Origin: Dryocosmus kuriphilus
Taxonomy: Eukaryota; Arthropoda; Insecta; Hymenoptera; Cynipidae
Direction: 5' to 3'
DNA length: 64,000 nucleotides
Assembly: GCA_038277395.1 (NCBI GenBank)
Contig: CM076189.1
Location: forward strand, 208,236,011-208,300,010
The notes beneath the pieces were generated by a model. That model made no database searches, was not told the DNA's origin, and worked only from the letters and a program-made list of their open reading frames with translations. The translations under genes and the position numbers were made by a program. Below, piece by piece: positions 21,204 through 34,300 of the stretch. Position 1 is the first letter of the stretch. The number at the start of each line of letters is the position of its first letter.

Positions 21204-24200
21204 CTGAAAATATACATAATCCAATTATTAAAATTTCACACTGTATGCAATATTATACAACATTATATTACATCTTCGTTGTATAATCATTCTTTAAAAT
21301 ATGGAAATGAGTGATTTGAACATTTTTGAAGTAATTTTTTGTTAGCTTTTGCTTAATTTAAGGCACTGAGATTTGCGATGTTAAAAATTAGTACGACCAC
21401 CCGAATGCTATTAAATAAATCTTTTTTGTTATTTATCTATAGTTTCTTTTACCTCTCACATCCATGCTGTTGTATGCATAAAGAAGAAATTGAGAAAATC
21501 AGTGTAAACATTGGATTGTTTATTATTAATAAACGAGAAATTGAGGAAGATATGAATATCAACGAACCTGCCATATGCAAGAGATTACCCACGTTATGGG
21601 AAACACTGTGAGAATGTGGTGGCGGTGGCGGCCTTTCTAAGCTGCTTATTCTGCCCTCGCCAGTACCTCCACCTCCTAAGCCCATATATACGCAATAGCG
21701 TGTACAATATTATACAAGCTCAAGCTATTCTCGTCAAAATTAACCCACGATTGCAAATGTGTTAGTCAAAACAAAGGATTTTAAACCAGACATCCCTTAT
21801 ATGCACTTACATATTAAAATACAAAGTGAAACATGGGATAAGAATATAATAACCATTGGGTTATTTATATTACGATTATTTAATTCTATTGACTCAGGCT
21901 TTATTTATCCCAATTGTTGAAGAATAAAAATATTAATGTTAATTTAATTCCGGTTAGTGTATTAATAAGCATAATTATTACACACATACCTTGAGAATCG
22001 TGGTAGTGACCATTCATTTTAGCTGGAGAGTCGGTAGCTAATTGCGAAGCTGTTACACTTCGGGTTTGTAAGGTGCCAGTCTTAGATGGTGACGATCCAT
22101 TGGGCTGAAATAACAATTAATCATAAAATATAAAACAGTTCTCCATTACACGGTAACGCAGAATAAAATAATATAGGTACTGAAGAATCTCACCTCATCC
22201 AGAAGTTGTCTGAGTCTTTGGAGCTGAGCCTCCAGTTGTCGATTGTGATCCTCAAGAATTTGCATCCGAGCTTCCAATCTACCTTTATGTTGCCTTAAGA
22301 GCTTAGCTTCCGCAATCATATCACAGTCAGGTTGTCTCCCGTGCCCGTCTTCGGGCGTTGAACCTGGTGTTTGCTTTGAGCGCAACCTCTCGTATTCAGC
22401 TTGCAACGTTGCGTTTTCCTCCTCAAGCTCCCGGATCATTGCCTCCAGCTCTTCCCTCTGTTCGGCATCGATCGCAGCCATGACTTGCACAGGACTTCTG
22501 GGGACGTTGACGTTGTCGCCTCCGTTGAGACTGTGGCAGTAATGCGCAATCAGCTGATGCTCGTCATCACTGTCAGGCGTGGAGTTGCTCCTAGTGCGAG
22601 ATAATTCCACCTCAGCGAGCCTAGAGGCATACATCTCCAAACGAGAATGCATGTCTTGACTCAGAGAACTGTGCTGGGGCGAGGGAGCTGGACTTTCCAG
22701 AGCATCGCCTTCCAAGACAGTTTGCACTGGCAAATAACCAACTCTCGGGTGTTTCTTGAAGTATCGTTTCGACTTGAACTTGTTGCGCAACGCTCTCGTA
22801 AAGTCTCTTACGTCCTCTCCAGAAGTTGTCTGCAAATTAGGACAAATATTAGGGCGATATTAAAACTCGATTCATTATCTATTTTACAATTCTCATTGAA
22901 AAATTTTCAATTTGACCCTTAAATTTGTTTACTTACTGCTGTACAATATTCCTGCATTGGATGCGTTAGTTTGTGGTTTTTCGCCTTACGCCCGGAGAAG
23001 AAGCACGTTTGGCACATGTCAAAGTTGAAACATTTCAGGCAACGGTATCTGTAAAAAAAAAAATTTTTAATTCAAACCCAGGTTTCATCAAAAATACTGA
23101 AATAAAGAAATTAAAGTGAAATACGACTGTGTACCTGAAGCCGATAATGGGATATTCTTTACAGATGTTACACTTTGCTTGGTGTTTCGCAGATTCTGCT
23201 GCGGAAAGTCTATGAAGTACTGGAAGCCAAACCATACTTTGGGGTTCCTGCTGCAGCCAACTCAAAAAAGTGCACAGCCTCGATTTCGTTTTTGTCTTTT
23301 CCCGCTTTTTCAAAACAACTTCGAACGCTGGGTTCTATGTTGGAACCTCCAAACGCTGCAACTTCTCCGAGTTGCCTTGGAACTTGGATGCAATCGTGCA
23401 AGAGTAAACCCAATTTTCGTTGATCAACTAGCCTATTTGTATCCGCGATCAAACGAAATAAATCTGTAAAAGTTAAACGTATTGATCGTGAGTTTTCTAA
23501 AAGAAAAAGGCCATTTTCTTTGAAAGAAAATCGGATTGTTTTACTCACATCTATATTTCTCTTCTAAGTGACCTTTACACAACAAGACGAGTCCAACTTT
23601 GAACGACAATACGCGAATCTGCCCAGTTCGTTGGCTGAAATTAAACAGAGGTTTTTAAATATTTGAAATGAGGATAGTTTATAAAAGTGATTTAAAAACT
23701 GAAAGACCTTTACCTGTCATAAACATTGAGCAGCCAATTTATGGCTAGATCAATACAGAGTGGTACGGTAACTTGCGTGGGATTATCCGCTGCGATGATT
23801 TCGTACAAGGAAGTTAATACAGTTACCATGTCTGGTATGTCGATTAGTTTATCGTTCTGAGCTCTTAGTCCATGCGAATCAAATTGCTCCAGTGCAGCAG
23901 AGAGACTCAACACGTTCACTGTCGAAAAAAAATTAATTCAGATGATGAATAGAACAAATGTTTGATTGATGTTTTAATGCCAAGTTCCAAAATCTGAGAA
24001 AAGTGACATCATTCCAATGTCTTGTCCATTGAGTAATTACTTTATTGAAATTGAAGAAATAATAATAAAAAATTTAAATACTTATGTATTAAACTCAATT
24101 CCGTCTAGAAAAATAAATCTTACAGCATAATCGCTTTTGCACCGTCCGCAATTTCATTGCCGTCCTATATGCAGAGAAACGCACTTCATTGAGATCTGCC

Positions 24201-25422
24201 AGCGAAGACATCAAATCTATCATCTTTGGATGATCCCAATGCGTCGTTTCCAGTTGATGGCTGCAAGCAAAATAATATTCAGTTTGACAAACTTGCAGTT
24301 CCACGTGGTTGAAATTGGAACACAGAGCGTGATTAAAATGTAGATGTAGAAAATTCAGACATTCTGGATATTCATATAGTATCTAAAAGTTTAATCTAAA
24401 ATAATTCATCTCTCTCTTTTTTTACATTCAATCTTCGAAATCAATATTCGAGGTGTCAGCAAAAATAAAACCTCGAAAGATGATGGTCTTACTTTATAAA
24501 TTGAAAAAATATATCAAAAATGAACTGAAATTAGTTTCCTTTCTTTCGTGAATGCCATACTTGTTCCAGTTTTCTTGCCTCGATTACTAAAGACTAGTAA
24601 TACAAATAAATTTAATACTTGATATAATAAGGCACTTTGGCGGGCGTAAGAGCTCTTTCCCACGGTGGTTCCACGCTACTCGCGAGGAAAGCCTGACTAC
24701 CCGGAGTGCTGCCATCCTTTCCAAATCCGCTTAATAGTTTATAACGTTCATCGACTGCAACTTGCAGAACTTTCCATCTAGAAAAATATTCAAATTTAGT
24801 TTGATTTTTCAGCTCCATTGCTTGCTTCAACTTTTAGATCAAGGATCAAGCTTGTTTAGCTTCAGTTTAGTTATATATTCATCGATTTTAAAGTTAAGGT
24901 AGCTTATAACGTACAACAATTTCGAAAATCAGTATTTAAATGATTTCAATTTTTAAAATTAAGCTAAAAAAATTTTAAGTTATGAAGTGTTGCGAAGCAC
25001 TACCAGAAGAGTTCTAATTTTGCAAATAATTAAATTTTCATTGCATTTCAGTTATATACTTCAATTAAAAAATTGCTTCAATAATTGGGCTTAGATACTC
25101 GACTGAAAACATTAAATTGAGTCGTGTTTGATTTTGCCATTAGCTTTTGTAAATTGGCATACCTAGTGTTGAGCTCTTCAAGTTTTGCTAACAGGGCGTG
25201 TGAAACGATGACGCTGCTTGAAGCAAAAACACTCGTCTGGTCGTTGGCATCTTCGATGTTCCTCTGAATGGGTCCTAATCGTTCTCCAAACTTCTGCAAA
25301 TTCTCTAACATTTCTGACGCTTCTGACGCATCGCTCGGGATCTGCCATCCGTTTTGTATCGCTTCTGCTCCGGCCATCCGAGATGAGAGGTCCTCGAGAC
25401 TTTTTTGAAAGACACATAATTT
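21109..25422 (-). CDS. Dys: Dystrophin, C-terminal 11 exons (partial gene)
   Basis: Minus-strand exons in transcript order: 25422-25163, 24777-24619, 24260-24124, 23918-23714, 23634-23549, 23463-23135, 23048-22937, 22829-22194, 22104-21990, 21675-21568 and 21203-21109. All phases join (746 residues after one surplus base is removed). Parts in order: the end of the last spectrin repeat ([19 protein letters not shown]), a WW domain ([24 protein letters not shown]), two EF-hand regions ([36 protein letters not shown]), a ZZ zinc finger ([21 protein letters not shown]) and a coiled coil. Dystrophin links actin to the dystroglycan complex at the plasma membrane; WW-EF-ZZ binds dystroglycan and the coiled coil binds dystrobrevin/syntrophin. 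The 5' exons lie upstream, probably beyond 64 kb. A surplus base in a T run (23264-23269) breaks the frame. Confidence 0.94.
22194..22829 (-). CDS. Dys: Dys coiled-coil exon
   Basis: A 636-nt exon in phase 0, opening [10 protein letters not shown] directly after the ZZ exon. It continues with [21 protein letters not shown], then a serine-rich part with the [17 protein letters not shown] helix. Two leucine-heptad coiled coils follow ([21 protein letters not shown] and [20 protein letters not shown]). These are the dystrobrevin- and syntrophin-binding regions of dystrophins. The acceptor is at 22830-22832 and the donor GTGAG begins below 22194. Confidence 0.93.
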
Positions 25423-26750
25423 CTGAAACATAAAGGAAATTTCACGTCAGCAAAACGTTTTCAAACCAATTAATATTTATGACAAAAAATTTCAAGCACA
25501 GGATGTCGACATTTTTTTAAAACAAATGTCAAAAGCGTTTACGCAGGGAAACTTGGAAATTATTCAAATTGTAATATAGCGCCTGAAACTTGTCTGCGTT
25601 TGTTTCATTCATGGACCCAAGTGAAAAATTCTTTCCGTCTGTCGGATTACGCGAGGTGCATTTAATCTCTTATAAAACAAAGTTCCCGGATTTGAATGCT
25701 GACTTGAAAAACGAGACAAGGTGGATTCTAAAAGCCAGCTTAAATTCGATTTATTTCTTTGTGGAATAAAGTTTTAAATTGTTTCTTAAAATCCGGAATC
25801 TTCGAGTTTCAAGTAAAAAAAAAAAAACATTAAAGTGCGAAATATGTGTCTAAAGCGTCGGCTTTTCAAAGAACTTTTTTTTTTTTAAATAAATAAAATA
25901 AGAGAATTTTGAGTGAAAAGCCACACACTGTTTTAACAGCTGAATGTGATGGAATTTCAATCTATGTTTTCGAGGATAAAGGGGCAAATTCCTCAGACTC
26001 CAGAACAAAATCTACCAACCATTGGTCGAATTCGCGAACAAGAAGCCTGCAGTTGCATTCCAAATAATTCGAACGTAGTCAATTCGGTCTAATTAGCCCT
26101 GGCGCTATTACTTCGGGCATCGTTTGTCCGCGCCACGTTGGTCTCCTCTTGTTCGGAAAATAGAATAAAAGAGGAAACGCGGTATAACGTGAACGATTAA
26201 AGTGGAACGATCCTTTGGGGTTTGACGTTCTCGATGTATGTTGACTCTTTCTATTACCATTATTTATCTCAGTTACCATTAATTAAACCACTTATTCAAT
26301 TTTAAAATGGAGAAAATTTCCAAATTGAAACGTTCGAAATTTTTAAATTTAAAGTGAGAGGCCTTCAAAAATTTTAAGTTGTAATTAAGTTCAAAATAGA
26401 ATCATTCCAATTTTGAAACGATAACAGTGATGTACTACGACTTTATGAAGATCTGCACCTTGGCTTCGGCTCTCGCAATCAGCCTGGCCACTGTACTTGA
26501 ATCTTGACTTTATCCGTATTAGTGGATCTGTGAAAGTCTAAATATATTTTCTTATTGAAGAAAGATGAACTTTCCAAATTTAATTACAATTTTACACATA
26601 TATTATGTTATCACTTGGAAACATTTTCGAAAATTGAAAAGAAAAAACAGGTTTTGAATAATTTTCGGAATTCCAAATTTTATAAGTATAAGGATAAGAA
26701 TAAAAATTAGGAAGTGTATAGGTATAATATTTGGGGTGGTTAACATCTTT
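25423..26750. other. Dys intron: unique sequence, no supported gene
   Basis: This stretch lies upstream of the 25422 Dys exon and is therefore intronic if the upstream exons are further out. It has no coding signal except a short signal-peptide-like frame at 26430-26507 (see findings). Local GC is higher at 25950-26280. Confidence 0.4.
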
Positions 26751-27336
26751 GACACCCAACCCTCAAGGAATTTCAAAAGATTTCAAGTGATATCAAGGGA
26801 TTTTATAGGTTTTCATAGGATTTTAAATATTTAAGAGATTTCAAAAGATTAAAAAAAATTTTAAAGAATTTCACGCGAATTCAAGACAATCTCAGGAAAT
26901 TTCAAGGGATATCAAAAGATATTAAGGGATTTCAAAGGATTTCAAAAGATATCAAGGGATTTGAAAGATTATCAGAGGATATCAAGGGATTTTAAATCAC
27001 CTTTTAAAGGACTTCAGAGAATTTCAAAAGATTTTTTTAAAGATTCTAGTGACTGTCAAAGAATTCAAAGATTTCAAGTGATTGTAGCAAATCTCAGAGA
27101 GTTCAAGCGATTGAAATGAATTCACCACATTTCACAATTATTCAAAGATTTTGAAGATATTTCAAGTGGTTTTAACACATTCAAAAGACTTTGAAAGATT
27201 TTGATGGATTTCCAAATATTTTAGAGGGTTTTAATGTATGTCAAGGAATTTTGAAGGGCTTTAATGTATTCAAACGAATTTCAAGCAATTTTAAGGGATC
27301 TAAATTCAATTCAAGGAAATTTAAAGGACTTGAAAT
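26751..27336. repeat. Diffuse ATTTCAAAGG-type short tandem region
   Basis: It is a string of about 8-14-bp variants of ATTTCAAAGG/ATATCAAGGG without a long-period order. The motif is the same as that building the 470-bp satellite at 31330-40660, 4 kb away across the R1 cluster. Confidence 0.8.
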
Positions 27337-27460
27337 ATTTCACGCAATGGGATTGATGCATATTTTCAAACACTTTTTTCTCGACTAGTGAAAATAAAAG
27401 AGTACTAAAAATAGAACGTGATTACTTAAGGAAAGTTTTTTCAAATACGTTTCATTTTTT

Positions 27461-28341
27461 ACATTCTCATCTCAATGAGAAGGTATTAGTTTTTTGTGAA
27501 AAACGACTTTCGCGGATTTCATGAAATCTCGACGTTTCGTGACCTCCTGAATCCGAAAAAAACATGTTTTACGACGGTGTCTGTCTGTCTGTTGTCGTTG
27601 TGGTAGTTGTCGTTGTCGTTGTCGCTGTCGGCAGAGTCTGTCCCACAATAACTTTCGAAGGACTAATCGCATTGGATTGGGCTTCGGCACACTTCTTTAG
27701 GGGGTAAAAAGTACGGACAAGTTCGTTAACCAGAGGTTCTTAACCGGTGGTTATGGTTTTTTATCCATCAAAAACGGTTTTCATACAATCAAAAAATCAA
27801 TTTTCCGGCTAAATTATGCAAGATACAAAAAAAAAAAACGGTAGAAGATAAAATTGTTCATCTCAAAAAAATCTACAAGTTTTGTATTAACCATTTTTGG
27901 ATAAAATGCACGATTTTTGTTTTAATCGAGAAAACGTTATTAAAAATGAAAAATTCAAATTTCCCGCCAAAATATGCAAGATAAGGAAAAAATGATAATA
28001 AACAAAGTTGTTCAGCTCAAAAATATCTACAAATTTGGTCTCCATCATTTTTTCGAACAGACGCGTAGTTTTTGAGTTATTCGTGAAATATGTTATTAAA
28101 TACAAACAAATCCACTTTTCAGCAAAACTATGCGAGATACCAGAAAATATTAAGAAGCAGAATTGTTCATCTTGAAAAGATCTATAAATTTGCTTAACAC
28201 TATTTTTTGATCCAACGCATAGTTTATTCATGAAACGTATAATAGTTGTTTTAGACAAAAAAAATATATTACTATGAAGTTAATAAGAAAGTTTGTAAAA
28301 GTTATTAAAAAATCTGCCCGCTGCGCGGGCACATTCTCATC
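27461..28341 (+). repeat. Dispersed repeat R1, copy A
   Basis: It begins ACATTCTCATCTCAATGAGAAGGTATTA. A block follows whose plus strand is rich in GTCGTTGTCGTTGTC, then the TCCCACAATAACTTTCGAAG region, then three diverged tandem modules of about 155 bp (27796, 27957, 28110). It ends at a GC-rich hairpin containing a second ACATTCTCATC (28331-28341). No protein is evident; long open frames here recur because the DNA is repeated. Confidence 0.8.
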
Positions 28342-30596
28342 GCGCGCTGCGCGCGCCGCGCTTCGCGCGAAGTATGAGCGCGCCTAGGGCGCGCGTCTGT
28401 TGGCACTCGCGCTTCGCGCTCGATAAGTTATTTACGGTACTCACGCTTCGCACTCGATACATTATTCACCTCGCGCTACGCGCTTGGTGTTTATGGATCG
28501 TAGAAACCTTTAAATTAAAAATTACAAAAGAAATTATTTTACTTAAGGCTCTATCGCCCTTAAGGCATACATTCTCATCATGACACTCGCGCTTCGCGCT
28601 CGATAATTACATTTTTTAAAACACATTATAGATTGGTAAAGTTTTTTAGTGATATTCCAAATTTCGCAATAGAGGATTTCGATTCTTAAAAGTAAAACGA
28701 TGAGTCTTATAAATAACTTTTGTAGCTCTTTCCAAGGTGAACAATTCTGCTTGTTAATATTTTCTCATATCTTGCATAGTTTTGCTGAAAAGTGGTTTTC
28801 TTTATATTTCATAACATATTTCACGAATAACTCAAAAAATACGCGTCTGCTCAAAAAAATGATAGAGAGCAAATTTGTAGATCCTTTTGAGGCGAACAAC
28901 TTTATTTATTATTATTTTTCCGTATCTTCCATAGTTTGGCGGGAAATTTGAAATCTTTAATTTTTAATAACGTTTTATTGATTAAAACAAAAACCGTGCA
29001 TTTTATCAAAAAATGGTTGAAACAAAATTTGTAGACCTTTTTAAATTGAACAACTTTGTTCTCTACCATTTTTTTGTATCTTGAATATTTTGTCGGGAAA
29101 CCACAGTTTTTTTTAATTTTAATAGCGTTTTCTTGATTAAAACAAAAACCGTTCATTTTATCGAAAAACGGTTAAGACAAAATTTGTAGATTTTGTTGAG
29201 GTGAACAATTTTACTTTCTTACGTTTTTTTTGTATCTCTCATAGTTTAGTCGGAAAATGAATTTCTTGATTTTGTGTAAACCGTTTTTGATGGATAAAAC
29301 CATAACCGTTGGTCAAAAACCGCTGGTTAACGAACTCGTCCTTTCTTTTAGTTATCGTGGGAACAGACGACAACGACGACAACAACGACGACAACGCCAA
29401 CAGACAGACAGACACGGTCGTAAAAACCATTTTTTCGGATTCAGGAGGTCTTAAAACGTGGAGATTTCATGAAATCCGCGAATGTCAAATTTTGCATAAA
29501 TCTAATACCTTCTCTGATGAGAATGTAAAAATCTACTCTGTACTCCGGCGCATTCTCATTGCGTTTCTCACGTTTACGAGTCGATTAAAGTATATCAAAA
29601 ACGTGAATTTCTTAATTTTTACATTCTCATCAGAGAAGGTATTAGATTTATGTAAAATTTGACCCCCCCCCCCCCCTCAGTTTTCATCAAATCTCCACTT
29701 TTTGAGACCCCCTGAGTCAGAAAAAATGGGTTTTTTACGACGGTGTCTGTTGTCGTCGTTGTCGTTGTCTGTGGTCGCGATAACTTTCGAAGAACTAATC
29801 GGATTAGATTGTGCTTTGGCACACTTCTTCAGGGTGCAAAAAGAAAGGACGAGTTCGTTAATCAGCGGCTTTTGACCAGTGGTTATGGTTTTATCCATCA
29901 AAAACAGTTTTCACAAAATCAAAAAATCAATTTTCCGGCTAAACTATGCGAGATAAAAAAAAATAGCAGAGAGTAAAATTTTTCATCTTAAGAAAACCTA
30001 TAAATTTTGTTTTTAACCATTTTTTGATAAAATGTACGGTTTTTCTTTTAATCGAGAAAACGTTATTAAAAATAAAAAATTTCAAATTTCCCGACAAACT
30101 ATAGAAGATACGAAAAAATGATAATAAACAAAGTTGTTCACCTCAAAAAGATCTACAAATTTGCTTTCTATCATTTCTTTGAGCAGACGCGTAGTTTTTG
30201 AGTTATTCGTAAAATATGTTACGAAATATAAAGAAAACCACTTTTCAGCAAAACTATGCAAGAAGATATGAGAAAATATTAACAAGGAGAATTGTTCACC
30301 TTGGAAAGAGCTACAAAATTTATTTATAAGACTCGTCGTTTTACTTTTAAGAATCGAAATCCTTCATTGTGAAAATTTGGAAAATCACAAAAAAACCTTA
30401 CCAATCTACAATGTGTTTAAAAAAAATTTAATTGTCACGCGCAAGGAGCAAAAACATCCGAGCGCGAAGCGCGAGGCTTAAATATATCAGAGCGCGAAGC
30501 GCGACGACCACCAGACCGCGCGCTCTAGACGCGCTCATACTTCGCGCGAAGCGCGCGATGAGAATGTGCCCGCGAAGCAGGCAGATTTTTTTAATA
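28312..30596. mobile_element. R1 copies B and C forming a 2.3 kb palindrome
   Basis: Copy B (28312-29526) and copy C (29621-30596) are inverted relative to each other around a short centre near 29570. The outer ends are the GC-rich CGCGCTTCGCGCG hairpin blocks (28313-28440 and 30440-30596). The inner ends are the GAGAAGGTATTA termini. Copy C has a 14-C run at about 29663-29677 at the place where the window's first bases have a G run. Confidence 0.8.
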
Positions 30597-30616
30597 ATGT
30601 TTTACGAGAAAGTGAG

Positions 30617-30894
30617 GGTAGGTATTCACTTGTCCGAAATTTCATTTTCCCTAAAACTCATTTTGCCGAAAAAATCACGAGATTTACGTGCGATGTAGAC
30701 CTAAATGATAGAGGGGATCCCGCTTGTGAATGACACCTAAAGTCAATTTGAGTTACAGATCTATACAAAATTGGTAAGCAGAAACCCATCTATCAATTGT
30801 TTCAAAGGCGTCTAGTAATCTAGTGATTTTTTCGGCAAAATGAGTTTTAGGGAAAATGAAATTTCGGATAAGTGAATACCTACCGAAAGTTGCC
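30617..30894. mobile_element. MITE-like element with 64-bp inverted repeats
   Basis: The left end GGTAGGTATTCACTT matches the right end AAGTGAATACCTACC. The arms continue almost exactly for about 64 bp (TTTCATTTTCCCTAAAACTC opposite its complement) around a roughly 150-bp unique core. It lies immediately outside the R1 palindrome. Its protein source is unknown. Confidence 0.8.
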
Positions 30895-31329
30895 GAAAGT
30901 GAGTTATTGCTGATTGGGTCAGCACCGGAAGTACAAGTCAGTTTGAGTAACGCGGTTGCAGCAGTTTGCTTTCACTGGTCCTCACATTAGATAGATACTT
31001 CGTTACTAGTCAATGGGGCCACTGCATAGCATTATTCTGATTGGTCCAGTACCATTATTTTGATTGATTCAACACTGCAGGACGTAACATTTCAAGGTCA
31101 CAGAGTTTTTTGAATAGGATTTTCATTTTTTTTTTTAAACATTTTTTCCTCAGAAATGAAGTATTCAAAACATTTTTTAGATAAACTAAAATTTTTAGAA
31201 TCTTGTGTAGTATTGAAGAAATATGTTATCTGAAATTCATGCAAGAACCCCATTTTAGTTTAAAATTTAACGAATTTCAGCTGTTTCAAGTAGGTTTTAA
31301 AGAATGTTATATTATATAATGGCTTAAAA

Positions 31330-34300
31330 TTATTTCAAGGAATTTTAAGGGTTTTTACGAAATTTTAAACATTTAAAAGAATTCCACGAAATTTTAGGAG
31401 ATTTCGTAGGATTTAAAGGTTTCATGAGTTTTTAAAGGATCTATCTAAATCTAAAATTTAAAAGTATTTGAATGATTTCAAGCAATTACAAGGTATTTCA
31501 AAGAATTTCATAGGATTTAAAGGTTATTCGGGATTTGAAAGATTTCCAAAGGATGTCAAACAACCTCAGGGGATTTCAAAGGACTTCAACGGATTTTAAA
31601 GAATTCTAAAGAATTTTAACATATTTCAAAGATCTTATGGGATTTCAGAGGTTTCAAAGTACTTCAAGGGATTTGATTGACTTTCTAGATATTTCAGAGA
31701 ATTTTGTAGGATTTAAAACTTTCACAGTCTTTCAAAGGTTAGTGTGATTTCAAAAGATTTTGAATATTTCAAGTAATCCTAAGGGATTTCAGTGACTTTT
31801 AAACGATTGTATAGAACTGTAAATATTTCACAGAATTTCAAAGAATTTCAAGGGATTTCAAATAATTTTAAAGTTTCGAAGGGTCTGAAGTGATTTCAAA
31901 AGATTTCAAGGATCTTCAAATAATTTCATAGCATTTGAATGATTTCAAGCGATTACAAGGTATTTCAAAGAATTGCATAGGATTTAAAGGTTATTCGGGA
32001 TTTGAAAGATTTCCAAAGGATGTCAAACAACCTTAGCGGATTTCAAAGGACTTCAATGGATTTTAAAGAATTCTAAAGAATTTTAACATATTTTAAAGGT
32101 CTTATGGGATTTCAGAGGTTTCAAAGGACTTCAAGGGATTTGATTGACTTTCTAGATATTTCAGAGAATTTTATAGGATTTAAAACTTTCACAGTATTTC
32201 GAAGGTATGTAGGTGATTTCAAAAGATTTTGAAAGATTTCAAGTAATCCTAAGGGATTTCAGTGACTTTTAAACGATTGTATAGAACTGTAAATATTTCA
32301 CAGAATTTCAAAGAATTTCAAGGGATTTCAAATAATTTTAAAGTTTCGAAGGGTCTGAAGTGATTTCAAAAGATTTCAAAGATCTTCAAATAATTTCATA
32401 GCATTTGAATGATTTCAAGCGATTACAAGGTATTTCAAAGAATTTCATAGGATTTAAAGGTTATTCGGGATTTGAAAGATTTCCAAAGGATGTCAAACAA
32501 CCTTAGCGGATTTCAAAGGACTTCAATGGATTTTAAAGAATTCTAAAGAATTTTAACATATTTTAAAGGTCTTATGGGATTTCAGAGGTTTCAAAGGACT
32601 TCAAGGGATTTGATTGACTTTCTAGATATTTCAGAGAATTTTATAGGATTTAAAACTTTCACAGTATTTCGAAGGTATGTAGGTGATTTCAAAAGATTTT
32701 GAAAGATTTCAAGTAATCCTAAGGGATTTCAGTGACTTTTAAACGATTGTATAGAACTGTAAATATTTCACAGAATTTCAAAGAATTTCAAGGGATTTCA
32801 AATAATTTTAAAGTTTCGAAGGGTCTGAAGTGATTTCAAAAGATTTCAAGATCTTCAAATAATTTCATAGCATTTGAATGATTTCAAGCGATTACAAGGT
32901 ATTTCAAAGAATTTCATAGGATTTAAAGGTTATTCGGGATTTGAAAGATTTCCAAAGGATGTCAAACAACCTTAGCGGATTTCAAAGGACTTCAATGGAT
33001 TTTAAAGAATTCTAAAGAATTTTAACATATTTTAAAGGTCTTATGGGATTTCAGAGGTTTCAAAGGACTTCAAGGGATTTGATTGACTTTCTAGATATTT
33101 CAGAGAATTTTATAGGATTTAAAACTTTCACAGTATTTCGAAGGTATGTAGGTGATTTCAAAAGATTTTGAAAGATTTCAAGTAATCCTAAGGGATTTCA
33201 GTGACTTTTAAACGATTGTATAGAACTGTAAATATTTCACAGAATTTCAAAGGATTTCAAATAATTTTAATCGAAGAAGGGTCTGAAGTGATTTCAAAAG
33301 ATTTCAAAGATCTTCAAATAATTTCATAGCAAAAGAATTTCACGATTAAATTTTAAAGAATTTCGTAGGATTTAAAGGTTTCGGGATTTGAGTTTTCCAA
33401 AGGATGTCAAACAAAAGCGGATTTTTCATTTTAAAGATTTCTAAAGAATTTTAACATATTTTAATGGTCAAATAATTTCAAAGCATTTGAATGATTTCAA
33501 GCGATTTACAAGGTATTTCAAAGAATTTCATAGGATTTTAAAGGTTACGATTTCGGGATTTTGAAAGATTTCCAAAAGATGTCAAACAACCTTGCGGATT
33601 TCAAAGGACTTCAATGGATTTTAAAGAATTCTAAAGAATTTTTAAACATTCAAACAACCTTAGCGGATTTAAAGGACTTCAATGGATATAGGGATTTCAG
33701 ATGGGATTTCAGAGGTTTCAAAGGACTTCAAGGGATTTGATTGACTTTCTAGATATTTCAGAGAATTTTATAGGATTTAAAACTTTCACAGTATTTCGAA
33801 GGTATGTAGGTGATTTCAAAAGATTTTGAAAGATTTCAAGTAATCCTAAGGGATTTCAGTGAATTTCAAACGATTGTATAGAACTGTAAATATTTCACAG
33901 AATTTCAAAGAATTTCAAGGGATTTCAAATAATTTTAAAGTTTCGAAGGGTCTGAAGTGATTTCAAAAGATTTCAAGGATCTTCAAATAATTTCATAGCA
34001 TTTGAATGATTTCAAGCGATTACAAGGTATTTCAAAGAATTTCATAGGATTTAAAGGTTATTCGGGATTTGAAAGATTTCCAAAGGATGTCAAACAACCT
34101 TAGCGGATTTCAAAGGACTTCAATGGATTTTAAAGAATTCTAAAGAATTTTAACATATTTTAAAAGGTCTTATGGGATTTCAGAGGTTTCAAAGGACTTC
34201 AAGGGATTTGATTGACTTTCTAGATATTTCAGAGAATTTTCTAGGATTTAAAACTTTCACAGTATTTCGAAGGTATGTAGGTGATTTCAAAAGATTTTGA

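Noticed and set aside
29257..29662. Frame rich in D, N and R from a GACAAC repeat
   Set aside because: It is the translation of a short-motif tract within R1 and changes length between copies.
27887..30285. Repeated frames such as FVDLFEVNNFVYYHFF in R1 copies
   Set aside because: The frames recur because the DNA modules repeat, they occur in both orientations, and they are short with stops; no known domain is visible.
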